In this document: piece after piece, positions 5,364 through 6,031 of the stretch | Numbering within the stretch: the stretch's first letter is position 1 | Layout: the number at the start of each line of letters is the position of its first letter | Assembly (NCBI RefSeq): GCF_001557235.1 | Contig: NZ_LSJI01000066.1 | Location: 1-6,031 of the forward strand | DNA: 6,031 nucleotides | Direction: 5' to 3' | Source: Phenylobacterium sp. CCH9-H3 | GTDB lineage: Bacteria; Pseudomonadota; Alphaproteobacteria; Caulobacterales; Caulobacteraceae | Made by a program: the position numbers and the translations under genes | The notes under the pieces: generated by a model | The model's input: the letters and a program-made list of their open reading frames with translations, nothing else | The model's database searches: none | Told to the model about the DNA's origin: nothing

Positions 5364-6031
5364 GCGCTGGCGGTACTCGTCCTCGGTGAAGCGCGACCAC
5401 AGCCCGCGGAAGTAGAACCGGCTGTCGTCGGAGGGCTTGTATTCCACCGTCCCGCTGACGCCGATGCGTTCGCGGTCCAGGGTGTAGTTCGTGTACTTCA
5501 GATTGATCGGCAGGCCACCCCGCGCCACGCCCGGGACGGTGCGCCAGTCGTCCGGAAACAGGCCGTCGGACCGGTACTTGCGCTGCGAATAGCTGACGCC
5601 CAGCAAGGCGCCCCAGTTGCCCACCACGCCGCCCAGCGTGATATCGCCCTGGACCGGGAACTTCTCGTTGAACTCCTGATACCCGACCTGGGCCCGGAGC
5701 TGCGCGATCCGATCCTGCCGCAGGTCGAACGGCGACTGGGTGACGAGGTTGATCGTCCCGCCGATGCCCTGGGCGTCGCGGTCCGGCGTCACGGCCTTCA
5801 GCACTTCGAGGCGGCCGAGCAGCTGGCCGCTGATCACGTCCAGCGGCAGGGCGCGGCTGTCGCCGTCCGGGTTGCCGACCTCGACGCCGTTGAGGGTGAC
5901 GTTGTTCAGCGCCGACGGCGTGCCCCGAATCGAGACGTACCGACCCTCCCCCTGGTCGTAGGCCACGCCGATGGCCGGCAGGCGCTCCAGGTTCTCGGCC
6001 ACGTTCTTGTCCGCGAGCCGGCCGATGTCGT
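5364..6031 (-). pseudogene. TonB-dependent outer-membrane receptor, fragment cut by IS256 remnant (5' end outside window)
   Basis: TonB-dependent receptors are 22-strand outer-membrane barrels with an N-terminal plug that import siderophores, vitamins or oligosaccharides. About 222 codons are visible. They start in the plug at DIGRLADKNVAENLERLPAI, followed by the plug core EGRYVSIRGTPSALNNVTLNG, the plug-end block GGTINLVTQSPF, and then the first barrel strands with aromatic alternation (GVSYSQRKYRSDG, SRFYFRGLWSRFTEDEY). This style matches the large Caulobacter/Xanthomonas-type receptors of roughly 900-1,000 residues; the substrate cannot be told. Receptor-like sequence ends at EYRQR (5364). 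The frame then enters IS256 DNA in a different frame and stops at 5298 after 22 meaningless residues. Signal peptide and TonB box lie beyond 6031. Without its barrel the product cannot function as a receptor. Confidence 0.9.

Noticed and set aside
4813..5415. 200-residue plus-strand frame opposite the IS256 transposase
   Set aside because: It is antisense to a clearly recognised transposase core, is Gly/Ala-rich, and has no motif of its own.

Overview
The window is GC-rich accessory DNA, most likely from an alphaproteobacterium. The outer-membrane receptor fragment at the right end has the style of the large TonB-dependent receptors of Caulobacterales and sphingomonads. This is inferred from protein style and base composition only. 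Nearly all of the window is mobile DNA.

Layout. (1) 1-51: a short non-coding edge, probably the inner part of a Tn3-family terminal inverted repeat whose outer tip lies to the left of the window. (2) 52-3006, minus strand: an apparently full-length Tn3-family DDE transposase, tnpA. (3) 3013-3137: a divergent control region with two perfect 12-bp palindromes and a third interrupted dyad, probably the res site plus promoters and operators. (4) 3138-4386, plus strand: a tightly packed operon of a VapB-type antitoxin, a VapC-type PIN-domain toxin and a serine resolvase (tnpR). A small TTG-started reading frame (4376-4522) follows with its own strong Shine-Dalgarno sequence. (5) About 4525-5361, minus strand: the 3' two-thirds of an IS256-family insertion sequence, including one probable terminus but lacking the transposase N-terminus and the other end. 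(6) About 5364-6031, minus strand: the plug domain and first barrel part of a TonB-dependent receptor, cut by the IS256 fragment and running off the right edge.

Functional reading. TnpA would make cointegrates, TnpR would resolve them at the 3013-3137 region, and the toxin-antitoxin pair is built into the resolvase operon. Toxin-antitoxin pairs next to the resolvase are a known theme in Tn3-family transposons. The most notable local anomaly is in the antitoxin. Its conserved C-terminal YDxxGLP block is present in the DNA but in the -1 frame, so the frame as written loses its toxin-neutralising tail and overlaps vapC by 124 bases. The toxin itself looks intact. The second anomaly is the right side. 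No Tn3 right end is recognisable, and the IS256 remnant is fused directly to a beheaded receptor gene, a signature of an IS-adjacent deletion or recombination.
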